Source: CBDCYN01 sp965224205
GTDB taxonomy: Bacteria > Planctomycetota > Phycisphaerae > Phycisphaerales > Phycisphaeraceae
Assembly: GCA_965224205.1 (NCBI GenBank)
Contig: CBDCYN010000011.1
Location: forward strand, 1 to 64,000
Length of the DNA: 64,000 nt
Reading direction: 5' to 3'
Within the stretch, counting starts at the first letter, position 1. Each line of letters starts with the position of its first letter. Below, one piece after another: positions 44,203-52,616 of the stretch. A model generated the notes under the pieces. The model saw only the letters and a list, made by a program, of their open reading frames with translations. It was not told the origin of the DNA and made no database searches. A program made the translations under genes and the position numbers.

Positions 44203-44300
44203 CACCGCGTATATTTCTGATGCGACGTAGGTTTTGTAAGCCATGGTCAGCTCTACACCCGCATCCGCAGGATCCTACTCAGGATGAATCCGGATGGGTA
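44203..44300 (+). repeat. Dispersed ~105-bp intergenic repeat, copy 6 (partial)
   Basis: Starts ATACGCACCGCGTAT and ends near GGATGAATCCGGATGGGTAT; the middle is diverged. It lies between the small protein gene and the chemoreceptor gene. Confidence 0.65.
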
Positions 44301-44477
44301 TAAACCCCCTCTGATAGGCCGTGCAACCCGTGTAGATAAAGCTATGGGCGACCCTCCGCGATGGGCATCCTCTTTTTTATGATGGGCCACCGCACGATCC
44401 TCTGTCGTTGAACATGCCGCCGGCTGGGCAGCTGGCCAGGTCGCCTCAAATACAGCGACTCGCCCATCAAACACAGA

Positions 44478-46325
44478 TTACCCCGCGGCTCGGTTCCTCT
44501 TGCGTCGTTCCGGTGTGCCCGGGGGCGGGCCCACGTCCTTGCCGCGGCGTTCGATGTTGAACTTGCCCACGATGCCCATCAACGACTGGGTTGATTTCGA
44601 TAACCCCTCGGCAGCCGAGGCGATGTGACGCACACCGGATGACGCCTGCTGGGTGACCTCCGCGATCGAGGTGACGCTTCGGCTGACCTCCCCGCTGGCC
44701 GCGGACTGCTGCTCGGCGGCGGCGGCGATCGACTGGACCATCGAGGCGACCTCACGGGCGCTGGCGACGATCTTCTTGAGGTTCGCATCGGCCTCGGCGG
44801 CGCGGGCGACGCCGGTTTCGACCTGCTGGGTGCCGTCGTTCATCTGCTGGACCGCCTGGGCGGTGTCTTCCTGGATCGCCTTGATCGAACCAGCGATCTC
44901 GTCGGTGGCTTTGGTGGTGCGGTCGGCGAGTTTGCGGACCTCGTCGGCGACCACCGCGAACCCGCGCCCGTGCTCGCCGGCTCGGGCGGCCTCGATCGCC
45001 GCGTTAAGCGCCAACAGGTTGGTCTGATCGGCGATGTCGTTGATCACGTCGATGATCTGGCCGATCTGTTTGCCCCGCTCGCCCAGCTCGCTGACGGTCG
45101 CGGCGCCCGATGACACGGTGTCGTTGATCGACCGCATGCTCTGGATCGTCTGCTCGACGACCTGCCCGCCATCCGAAGCGACTCGGCCAGATTCATCGGC
45201 GCTGTGGGCGGCCTCCATGGACTTTCGCGCCACCTCGGTGATCGAGGCGGACATCTCCTCTGCGGTGGCGGCGATCTGAGAGGTCTGTTCGTTTTGCTTG
45301 GCCATCCCGGCTGACATCTCTTCGCTATGAGAAACGATCTGTTGGGCGGCTTGAGCGACATCCTCGGCGGCGACGCCGACCTCGCTCATGATCCCCCGCA
45401 GGTAGTTGATGAACTTATCGACGCTGCGCGTAGCTTCGCCGATCTCGTCCTTGCGGTTGGTGAGCGTGCGGTCCGACAGATCGGTCTGGCCCTGCCCGAC
45501 GCGGTTGATCCGGTCCACGAACCCTCGTAGCGGCTGGGTGATCCCTTTGCGGACGTACCAGACGGTGGCTAGAAGGCTCAGCGCCCCCGCGGCCACCATC
45601 CAGATCAAGGTCGTGGCCGCTGTGGCCGAGGCGATCGCCCCGGCTTCCTCGAGGTTCACGTCTACCGCCACGGCGCCCATCAGGTCGTTGAGCTGGAACT
45701 GATGGCCGGGCTCGACGCCATCTTTGCGGCGCAGAGCGATGATGTCGTCGCGGCCTTCGAGCGCGTTGTGACACGAAACACACGCGGCCCCCGCGGCGGG
45801 GTCGGCGGCCAAGAACCGCAGCGTCGGCTTGCCGTTGATTTCGGCGACCTCGGTATACGACTGCCAATCCTTGAACGGTTGACTAGCCGATAACTTGCCT
45901 TCGCTCTTGGCTTGCTTTTCTTGTTCGATAAGATTCTCGAACCCGCGCTGGAGGAAGTCATCCGATAACGCGTTGCCCGGGTTGATGTTCCAACGGCTGA
46001 CCAGTTTGTATTGGTATTCGTCTTGGGAGGAGCTGACGTCTTCGGCCACGCCCATTACAAACGTCGCCGGCAGCGGCACGTGCGGTGATTCGTCCGTGAA
46101 GCCTTCCTTGGCGGCGAACTGGCTACCCTTCACTTTCTTGACCACGCGTTGGACGTAGTGGGCCCGGTCGGTGATGACCTGGTTGGCGACCGTCTGGGCC
46201 ATCTTCCTGGCCTGGAGGTTGATGATCCGATTATTGCCACGCAGCGTGACCACGATCGAAAGTGTCACGAGCACGATGATCGGGAAGAACACTAACAGCA
46301 GCAGTTTAGTGGATAATTTGTTCAT
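44478..46325 (-). CDS. Methyl-accepting chemotaxis protein with c-type haem sensor domain
   Basis: 615 residues. TM1 about 8-28; periplasmic Tll0287/DUF3365-like domain about 30-235; TM2 about 239-257; HAMP about 258-310; methyl-accepting/signalling domain about 330-590 with the hairpin tip IADQTNLLALNAAIEAARAG and VADEVRKLADRTTKATDEI. The sensor has a CVSCH motif at 182-186, the covalent haem-c site, so it probably senses redox state or a gas ligand. There is no C-terminal NWETF tether. No other che gene is in the window. It could be a partner of the protein at 33331-37755. Confidence 0.95.
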   Translation of the reverse strand: MNKLSTKLLLLVFFPIIVLVTLSIVVTLRGNNRIINLQARKMAQTVANQVITDRAHYVQRVVKKVKGSQFAAKEGFTDESPHVPLPATFVMGVAEDVSSSQDEYQYKLVSRWNINPGNALSDDFLQRGFENLIEQEKQAKSEGKLSASQPFKDWQSYTEVAEINGKPTLRFLAADPAAGAACVSCHNALEGRDDIIALRRKDGVEPGHQFQLNDLMGAVAVDVNLEEAGAIASATAATTLIWMVAAGALSLLATVWYVRKGITQPLRGFVDRINRVGQGQTDLSDRTLTNRKDEIGEATRSVDKFINYLRGIMSEVGVAAEDVAQAAQQIVSHSEEMSAGMAKQNEQTSQIAATAEEMSASITEVARKSMEAAHSADESGRVASDGGQVVEQTIQSMRSINDTVSSGAATVSELGERGKQIGQIIDVINDIADQTNLLALNAAIEAARAGEHGRGFAVVADEVRKLADRTTKATDEIAGSIKAIQEDTAQAVQQMNDGTQQVETGVARAAEADANLKKIVASAREVASMVQSIAAAAEQQSAASGEVSRSVTSIAEVTQQASSGVRHIASAAEGLSKSTQSLMGIVGKFNIERRGKDVGPPPGTPERRKRNRAAG

Positions 46326-46588
46326 GCTGTGATGCCCTCCCCACGAGAACTTGTTGCGGTCTTTCTTTTGCCCAAGGATGACGTCTGTTCGTACTCATCG
46401 ATAGGATTGTCTGGCGACTTGATAATCAAGCCTCAAATATCTTTTGATCCCGTCGGGGATTGGCCGTAGAGCAAAGTTGAAGCCGTTGCCTGCTGCGCAT
46501 CTATATGAAGTGAACGCAGGGGCATCACCACTAGACCCTGAAAACACCGCACCATAAACTAGTGTCTTCGACGAGGACATAAGCGAAC
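46326..46588. other. Intergenic: chemoreceptor promoter region and tRNA leader
   Basis: No gene seen. The divergent chemoreceptor and tRNA promoters should lie here. Confidence 0.4.
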
Positions 46589-46662
46589 GGCCCTGTAGCC
46601 CAATTGGCAGAGGCACATGATTTAGGATCATGCAAGTGTGGGTTCGAGTCCCACCGGGGCCA
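46589..46662 (+). tRNA. tRNA with UAG anticodon (Leu), short variable loop
   Basis: 74 nt, acceptor GGCCCTG/CGGGGCC, anticodon stem CATGA/TCATG with loop TTTAGGA giving anticodon UAG (reads CUA), T arm GTGGG-TTCGAGT-CCCAC, discriminator A, no encoded CCA. The variable loop is only five bases (CAAGT), whereas bacterial tRNA-Leu normally has a long variable arm. The D stem is weak (three pairs). Confidence 0.85.
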
Positions 46663-46736
46663 CTTTTGCTGGTTTCAAAAGGTCTCGAGGCAAGAGCTGA
46701 GCTTCCCCAGGAAAAGTGGACGGTCGGTTTCGTGAG

Positions 46737-47624
46737 TTAGGCGGCCTGCTGCTCGTAGACCAGGGGGCTGTTGTACCCCAAAGACGAGTGCAGCCGCACA
46801 CGATTGTAAAACACCTCGATGTAATCAAACAACGTGGGGTCCACCTCGTTGAGATCACCCCAATCCGAGCCGTGGACCAGTTCGACTTTCAGCGTGCCCA
46901 TGAAGCTCTCCATCATCGCGTTGTCGTAACAATTGCCCTTGCCGCTCATCGAGCAGGTGATCCCGTAGAACCCCAGCAGCTTTTGGTACTGCCCGCTGGC
47001 GTATTGGACCCCACGATCGCTGTGGTGAACCATACCCGTCAGAGGATGTTTTTTCCCTACTGCCCGACGCAACGCCTCGCACACCAGGTCCGCCCGCAGG
47101 TGATCGGACAGCGACCAGCCTACCACCGTCCGAGAAAACACATCCAGCATCACCGCTAGGTACACCCACCCCATCCGCGTGGGCAGATACGTGATGTCGG
47201 CCACCCACTTCTGGTTTGGCCCCATGGCCGTGAAGTCGCGTTGCAACAAGTTCGCGGCGATCGGATGATCGTGCTTCGAATCGGTGGTCACCGGTTTGAA
47301 CCGCTTAGAACCTTTGGCTTGCAAGCCCTCCTCCTGCATGATCTTGGCCACGGTGTTCACGCTACAGCGTTCACCATCGGCTTGGAGTTGTTCGTGGACC
47401 CGTGGGCTGCCGTAGACCCGACGGCCATCGTCAAAAACCTGGTGGGCCTTCTCCGCCAGCTGCCCGCGACGGTTCGCCCGCTCGTACACAGGCCTCGCAC
47501 GCCAGGCGTAGAACCCGCTGGGGCTCACACGCAAGACCCGGCACATCACGCACACCGGCCAGTGGTCACGGGGCTCGTCGATGAAGCGGTATCTCATCGG
47601 CTTTCGCCCGCGAAGAAGGTCCAC
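46737..47624 (-). CDS. IS3 transposase ORF B (integrase core)
   Basis: 295 residues: HTH_21 segment (MCRVLRVSPSGFYAWR) and rve DDE core with Asp in WVADITYLPT, Asp in HHSDRGVQY and Glu in NAMMESFMGTLK. The frame is intact. It is normally expressed as an ORF A-B fusion by -1 shifting at seven A (complement of 47638-47644). Confidence 0.9.
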   Translation of the reverse strand: MDLLRGRKPMRYRFIDEPRDHWPVCVMCRVLRVSPSGFYAWRARPVYERANRRGQLAEKAHQVFDDGRRVYGSPRVHEQLQADGERCSVNTVAKIMQEEGLQAKGSKRFKPVTTDSKHDHPIAANLLQRDFTAMGPNQKWVADITYLPTRMGWVYLAVMLDVFSRTVVGWSLSDHLRADLVCEALRRAVGKKHPLTGMVHHSDRGVQYASGQYQKLLGFYGITCSMSGKGNCYDNAMMESFMGTLKVELVHGSDWGDLNEVDPTLFDYIEVFYNRVRLHSSLGYNSPLVYEQQAA

Positions 47625-47901
47625 TTCCGGGGGCGGCTTTTTTTAGGATCTCTCGCTCCATCTTCAGCCGACGGTTCTCTTGTTCCAGTGCCCGCAGCTT
47701 GGTGAGCATCTCTTGATCGGTCAGCCGACCGTTCGACACCAGCTGCCGCACCCACCCACACACCGTCGTGCCCGCGACCCCCAACCGCCGCGCGACCTCG
47801 CACTGGGACAGCCCCTCTTCGGTCACCATCCACACCGCCCCGGCCTTGAACGGGTCATCATACCGACCGTTCTTCTTGCCATTACCCGTTGACTTCGCCA
47901 T
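47566..47901 (-). CDS. IS3 transposase ORF A (HTH_28-like)
   Basis: 111 residues: KAGAVWMVTEEGLSQCEVAR then RLGVAGTTVCGWVRQL (HTH) and a leucine-zipper segment LTKLRALEQENRRLKMEREI. ATG 47901 has AGGAG upstream. It overlaps ORF B at the A7 tract. Confidence 0.9.
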   Translation of the reverse strand: MAKSTGNGKKNGRYDDPFKAGAVWMVTEEGLSQCEVARRLGVAGTTVCGWVRQLVSNGRLTDQEMLTKLRALEQENRRLKMEREILKKAAPGSGPSSRAKADEIPLHRRAP

Positions 47902-47953
47902 CAAGTAGACTCCTTTCGCCAGGCATCCTACCTAGCAGTTAGGACCGTCCACT

Positions 47954-48228
47954 CCTATGAAGCCGGGTCGGTCAAATACTTTGGTTGGGTTCGGTGGATG
48001 GGTTCAAACTCCTATCCGGGCTTTCCGTGAGCGATGGGGCATTCACCCGTCGTCTACGGGCCCATTCAACTTCATACGACGACGCCCATTCTTTCTCACG
48101 GGGCTCTTACGCCTCAAGTGGACGGTCGGGCTATCGTCTTGCCCAGTCATGACCGAATCCTCAACCATTGAATCCAGGCCCAGCCCTTCTGGGGGGCTTC
48201 CCCCTGGAAGGGGGAACGGGAAGAGGGT
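47954..48228. other. Spacer between IS3 and IS110
   Basis: No gene recognised. It contains an isolated IS3-end-like AGTGGACGGTCGG at 48116 and a GC-rich hairpin (TTCCCCCTGGAAGGGGGAA, 48198-48216). Confidence 0.4.
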
Positions 48229-49434
48229 TGATCCCGTTACGTCACAGCAACCGGTTCGAGGCCCCGCCAATCCGTGCCGTCGCGAAGCATCGCCCAACAG
48301 CGGATCAGCAACCGCCGCGCACAGGCGATCACCGCGATCTTGCGGCGGCTCTTGCTGCCGCGGCAGACCCGTTCGTACACATCCTTGAGCCAGGGGTTGT
48401 ATCGCTGCATCAACCAACTGACCTCCACGAGCAACGCCCGCAGCAGCTTGTTGCCGCGACCGGTGATCCGGCCTTGACGATGCATCGTGCCCGACTCAAA
48501 TAACCTCGGCACCAGCCCCGCGTAGGCGCCGACCTGTTTGGCGTTGGCGAACCGTTTCGGGTCGTCGATCGTGGCCACGATCAACTCGGATAATCGTGGC
48601 CCCACCCCCGGGATGGTCCGTAGCTGCCGCACCCGCTGGTCCTGTTCCGCTAACGCTTCGAGTTTCTCCTCGACCTGCCCGATGAGCTGATTGACGTGCT
48701 CGAAGCCCGCCAATTCCAGGTCCAGCTCGCATCGCCACAGTTCTTGCGAGTCGGCGTCCGACAGCGGCTTGGCCTGCCGCCGCAACGCGACGATCGATTC
48801 ACGGTTCCAGCCCTTGTGACCACGGGGCATCGTCAAGCCCTGACGGTCGAGGATCGAGCGGATGTGATTCTTGATCGCCGTGCGTCGCGACACCAGTGTG
48901 TGACGGTAAGCGATCAGGCTCCGCCACTGACGCACTTGGGTCTTGGGCACTGTCACGGTGGGCAGCTGATCCATCGCCGATAGCTGGGCCAGCTTCAACG
49001 CGTCGTCACGGTCGGTCTTGCGTTTGACGTGCTTCCACCGCCAAGCTTCGTGGTTCGTGTTAGCCACCTGGATCTGGATCTCGCGCGTCCGGGCCAGATC
49101 ACACACCCAACCCGCCTGCGAACCGATCTCGATTACCATCCGATCAGGATTTTCCTGGACCACCAAGTCGTGGATCGCCGACGGGGTCGTCGCCACCGTC
49201 TCGAACCGATGCTCACGGTCCACCGAGTCATAGACACACACCACGCTCTTGAACTTGCCCAAATCGATAGCCAAAATCCTCATGCCGGTCTCCTTGTGTG
49301 AAGCGTTACACTTGGGCGATCCACACGATCAGCCCGTACTGGGACATGATCCCGTCAAACCGCCCACCGGGAGACCCGGCTTTCATAGTTTCTTCCCTTG
49401 GGGAAGCTCAGTTTACTCCTGCGAGGATCTCTAA
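48229..49434 (-). mobile_element. IS110-family element (approximate limits)
   Basis: IS110 elements lack inverted repeats, so limits are uncertain. A 9-bp direct repeat TGATCCCGT occurs at 48229-48237 and 49347-49355 and may mark the ends; alternatively the left end extends to about 49434 where the RT reading frame begins. The segment before the transposase start (49284-49434) is where IS110-group bridge RNAs are encoded. Confidence 0.6.
48237..49283 (-). CDS. IS110-family transposase (DEDD + Tnp_20)
   Basis: 348 residues, full length. The N-terminal RuvC-like domain has Asp in LAIDLGKFKSV, Glu in MVIEIGSQAGWV, and DRDDALKLA for the final Asp pair. The C-terminal Tnp_20 domain has TIPGVGPRLSELIVATIDD and the serine region ESGTMHRQGRITGRGNKLLR. 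It recombines via a circular dsDNA intermediate and, in the IS110 group, is guided by a bridge RNA. The element lies directly upstream of the RT-Cas1 gene and probably removed its 5' end. Confidence 0.92.
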   Translation of the reverse strand: MRILAIDLGKFKSVVCVYDSVDREHRFETVATTPSAIHDLVVQENPDRMVIEIGSQAGWVCDLARTREIQIQVANTNHEAWRWKHVKRKTDRDDALKLAQLSAMDQLPTVTVPKTQVRQWRSLIAYRHTLVSRRTAIKNHIRSILDRQGLTMPRGHKGWNRESIVALRRQAKPLSDADSQELWRCELDLELAGFEHVNQLIGQVEEKLEALAEQDQRVRQLRTIPGVGPRLSELIVATIDDPKRFANAKQVGAYAGLVPRLFESGTMHRQGRITGRGNKLLRALLVEVSWLMQRYNPWLKDVYERVCRGSKSRRKIAVIACARRLLIRCWAMLRDGTDWRGLEPVAVT

Positions 49435-50891
49435 CAGGTAATCGTGATCCAAGGCCCCGGGGGCAAGGCACGGGTCTTGTCGATCCCGATGCGCATGGAC
49501 CGGGCCCTGCAGCGCGTCGCCCTGACCAAGCTAGCCCCCGCTCTGGACCAATTCTTCGAAGAGTCGTCCCTGGCCTATCGGCGCGGCCTGGGCCGCAAGC
49601 GGGCGGCGCGTCGCCTGCGCCGCGCGTTCCAAGAGGGTTACCGTATCGCACTGCGTTCCGACTTTGCCCAATTCTTTGATACCATCGACCACGCCCTGCT
49701 CCGCGACCGCCTCGAGGCCCACCTAGCCGACGGACCCACGGTCGAACTGATCATGCGCTGGGTGCAAACAGGCGCCCCGTTCGACCACCGCGGCGTGCCG
49801 ACCGGGGCCCCGCTGTCGCCCCTGTTGGCCAACCTATTCCTGGATCGTTTCGACAAGGAAACCGCCCGCGCCGGCACCTGCCTGGTCCGTTACGCCGATG
49901 ACTTTATGATCCTTTTCAAAGACCCGGCGCACGCTCAACGCGTCTACGAGGAAGCCCGGGCATCCGCCCAAGCCCTGTTGCTCTCCCTCAACGAACACAA
50001 AACCCGCCGCGTCGACCTGCGGGCCGGGTTCGAGTTCCTCGGGTTCAGCTTCCAAAAAACCGACCGGTGGACCATGACCGCCACCGACGAACCCCGCCCC
50101 GTCGAAGATCTCGGCTGGCAGCAGGCCCGCAAGCACCCCGACGCCCCGACCCCGATCCCCCTGCCCGGTCAGACCACCGCGGCCATCCCCGAAACACGAC
50201 AATGGGTCGTCTTCGGGCCCGGGGCCGTTTCGGTGCGGACCAAAGACGGGCAGCTACGCTGCGCATACCGCGACGGCGAGGCCGAAACTTCCGTTCCTCT
50301 GATGCAGATACGCGAGGCCATCGTCCTGGGCCACGCCACGGTGACCGCCCCGGCTCTAAGAGATTTAACGCAGCACAACATCCGGGTCATCCTCGCCGAC
50401 GACTCGGGCCGGCTCCGGGGTGAATTGTCCCAAGGCGGGGTCGAGGCCCAGCCCGACGCGATCCGCGCCCAGCTGGCCATCAGGTCCGACCCGGCTTGGC
50501 GGCTGGCCATCGCCCGCCGGCTTATCGTCGCCAAGATCACCAACTACGCCACCCTCGCCGAGGCGATGGTCGACGTGGGCGATCGATCGGTCGTAACGGC
50601 ATTAAGGGGATCCGCCTCTAAAGCACGCAACGCGGATTCGGTGCAACGCCTGCTGGGTTTTGAAGGCGCCGCCGCTGCCCGGTGGTACCGGTTTTTCGCC
50701 ATGCGTCTGCCGCACTGGTGCAGGTTCGAGCGTCGCGTCGCGCCCGACGCCGAAGACCCGGCCAACATCTTGCTGAACCTGGCCCACACCATCCTCCACC
50801 GTCAAGCCACGCTGGCGGTGCGGCTAGAGCGCTTGGCGTAATTAATCGCCGCTGGCCGATAAGAGAGATTTCTGGCAAGGAGGCCAAGGTC

Positions 50892-51227
50892 ATGGCGTAT
50901 TCGATGGATCTACGTAAGCGGGTGGTATGGGCCGCCGAGTCGGGTCAGACGATCACGGGGGTATCACGACAGTTTCGGGTGGCGAGGTCGACGGTTCGCG
51001 ACTGGTGTGATCGGCACCGCCGGGGCGTGTTGACGCCGGGGGTGCCGGGGCCCAAGGGGTCGGTCAAGCTTACGGCGGCCGATGAGCAACGGATGCGTGA
51101 GGCGGTGGCGGCCAAGCCGGGGATCACGGCCAAGCAGTTGAGGGCGATGCTGAACCTGGGCGTCGTGGAATCGACGGTGTGCCGGGCGTTGAAGCGGCTG
51201 GGGCTGTCGCTCAAAAGAAGTCGCTGA
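50892..51227 (+). CDS. IS630 transposase ORF A, copy B
   Basis: 111-residue HTH half, MAYSMDLRKRVVWAAESGQT; it differs from copy A at one residue (Leu for Phe in MDLRKR). GGAGGCC upstream of ATG 50892. Frameshift site at the CTCAAAAGAAG tract. Confidence 0.92.
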   Translation: MAYSMDLRKRVVWAAESGQTITGVSRQFRVARSTVRDWCDRHRRGVLTPGVPGPKGSVKLTAADEQRMREAVAAKPGITAKQLRAMLNLGVVESTVCRALKRLGLSLKRSR

Positions 51228-51826
51228 TCGCCGCCGAGCAAGATCGCCCCGACGTGGCCCAACGCCGCCACAACTTCACGATCGCCCGGCGGTTCGTGGA
51301 CCCGGCCCATCTGGTTTTCCTCGACGAATCTGGGGCCAAGACGGATATGACCCGGCTGTATGGCTGGTCGCCGATCGGGCAGCGTTGCGTGGACCGCACC
51401 CCGCACGGCCGCTGGAAGACGCTCACGATGCTCAGCGCGATCCGGCTCGACGGGGTGATCCAAGGTGCGACGGTCGTGGTCGATGGCCCGATGAACTCGG
51501 CGACGTTCCTGGCCTACACCCAGCAGTTCTTGGCCCCGTCGTTGCGCCCGGGTGACGTGGTCGTGATGGACAATCTCTCGAGTCACCAAGCCGCCGCGGT
51601 GCGCGAAGCGATCGAGGCCGTCGACGCCGACCTGTGGTACCTGCCCCCGTACAGCCCGGACCTGAACCTGATCGAGAAGCTGTGGAGCAAGGTCAAGGCG
51701 TGGCTACGCCGCGTCGCCGCCAAGACCTTCGGCACGCTCCAAGACGCCATCGCCGATGCCCTGACAGACGTCACGCCCACCGAGTGCCAAAACTACTTCA
51801 CCTCTTGCGGATATGGCGATTATTGA
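51179..51826 (+). CDS. IS630 transposase ORF B, copy B
   Basis: DDE half. The first two Asp motifs match copy A, and DLWYLPPYSP is intact, but NPIEKLW reads NLIEKLW (Pro to Leu beside the catalytic Glu), unique among the four copies. This could weaken the transposase. Confidence 0.92.
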   Translation: MPGVEAAGAVAQKKSLIAAEQDRPDVAQRRHNFTIARRFVDPAHLVFLDESGAKTDMTRLYGWSPIGQRCVDRTPHGRWKTLTMLSAIRLDGVIQGATVVVDGPMNSATFLAYTQQFLAPSLRPGDVVVMDNLSSHQAAAVREAIEAVDADLWYLPPYSPDLNLIEKLWSKVKAWLRRVAAKTFGTLQDAIADALTDVTPTECQNYFTSCGYGDY

Positions 51827-52214
51827 CGCAAAACGCTCTAGCCGGGCTGATCCCGGCCGAGGGGATCCTCCACGACGCCCGCCCCGGCCACGCGGCCCTA
51901 GCCTCGGACCTCCAGGAGCCGTTGCGCCACCTGATGGATCGTGTCGTTTTAGAATTGCTGCCGACCCTCAAGCCGTCGGACTTCCGCCCCGCCGATCACG
52001 GGCCCTATCTGGTGAACCTCAACCCCAACGCCGCGCGGCGGGCCGTGGCCGCGATCCACGCCGTGTTCGCCCAGCCCTGCGCCGCGGGCGACCGGGGCGA
52101 CGCGTATTCCTTTCTCACCCACCTCCACTACAGCGCCCGGCACCTGCGTCGCCACCTGATCGACCGTTCGTTCGTGTTCCAACCCTTCGTCCACCCACCG
52201 CCAACAACAAAATC

Positions 52215-52487
52215 ATGAGCTTATACCTGGTGACCTACGACATCTCCAGCAACCCGCGACGCAAACAGGTCGCCGACGTGCTCGCCCGCTACGGGCTGCG
52301 CATCCAGGCGTCGGTCTTTGAGTTGCGGTTGGACCCCGACGACCTGGTCGAGCTACGCCGCCTCGTGGGCCCGCTCTTGGACACCACCGACGCGTTCGAC
52401 ATCCTGCCCATCGACGAGCGCGGGTCACGCCGCCGGTATGCCTGGCAACGAACCCCACAAACCTGGCAGCCGGTCCTGCTGCGGTAA
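52215..52487 (+). CDS. cas2: CRISPR-associated endoribonuclease-fold protein Cas2
   Basis: 90 residues: MSLYLVTYDISSNPRRKQVA then DVLARYGLRIQASVFELRLD and a tail ending WQPVLLR. The ferredoxin-like fold and the Asp in VTYDI are typical of Cas2, which bridges two Cas1 dimers in the integration complex. ATG 52215 overlaps the RT-Cas1 stop (ATGA), so the two are translationally coupled. Intact, full length. No effector cas gene lies beside it. Confidence 0.95.
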   Translation: MSLYLVTYDISSNPRRKQVADVLARYGLRIQASVFELRLDPDDLVELRRLVGPLLDTTDAFDILPIDERGSRRRYAWQRTPQTWQPVLLR

Positions 52488-52561
52488 CCCGCTCCACCCA
52501 AGCGTGCTGCCTACGAGCCGCGCCCGTGAGAAAGCGGTTTCTCCACCCCTGCGGATGGAAT

Positions 52562-52587
52562 AAAAAAAAACGCGCCTTTAGGGCGCG
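52562..52587 (-). terminator. Strong rho-independent terminator (leftward)
   Basis: Read leftward: CGCGCC-CTAAA-GGCGCG followed by nine T (complement of 52562-52570). It would end transcription coming from the possible CRISPR segment toward cas2. It may also work rightward as a hairpin after cas2. Confidence 0.8.
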
Positions 52588-52616
52588 CAAAGATAATCAT
52601 CCCAAACCACGTAGCG

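Larger units (their letters stand above)
46717..47951 (-). mobile_element. IS3-family insertion sequence
   Basis: About 1.24 kb with ends TGGACGGTC...GACCGTCCA (matching AGTGGACGGTC with flanking bases). ORF A and ORF B overlap in different frames with an A7 slippery tract. It is inserted about 55 bp after the tRNA. A second AGTGGACGGTCGG occurs alone at 48116-48128, possibly a relic end. Confidence 0.87.
50827..51838 (+). mobile_element. IS630-family insertion sequence, copy B, inside RT-Cas1
   Basis: 1012 bp, TA duplicated at 50825-50826 and 51839-51840, same ends as copy A. Only about four bases differ from copy A, so it moved recently. Both ORFs are open and could supply transposase for excision. 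Confidence 0.95.
49444..52218 (+). pseudogene. cas1: RT-Cas1 fusion gene, 5'-truncated and split by IS630 copy B
   Basis: Joining 49444-50826 with 51841-52218 gives one 586-residue frame. Residues 1-200 are a group II-intron-like reverse transcriptase starting at motif 1 (GGKARVLSIPMRMDRALQR), with SDFAQFFDTIDH, PTGAPLSPLLANLFLD and the catalytic YADD at 150-153. Residues about 250-586 are Cas1: beta domain (QWVVFGPGAVSVRTKDG), Glu407 in LLGFEGAAAARWY, His472 in GILHDARPGH and Asp484 in ASDLQEP. The RT0 region is absent and an in-frame TAA lies at 49432, so the 5' end was lost, probably to IS110. The IS630 separates Glu407 from His472/Asp484. As it stands the protein stops at 465 residues (LERLA). 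RT-Cas1 integrates spacers copied from RNA. Confidence 0.92.

Noticed and set aside
47957..48388. Remnant of the RT N-terminus or Cas6 upstream of IS110
   Set aside because: Translations in all frames of 47954-48236 show no RT0, RT1 or Cas6-like motif.
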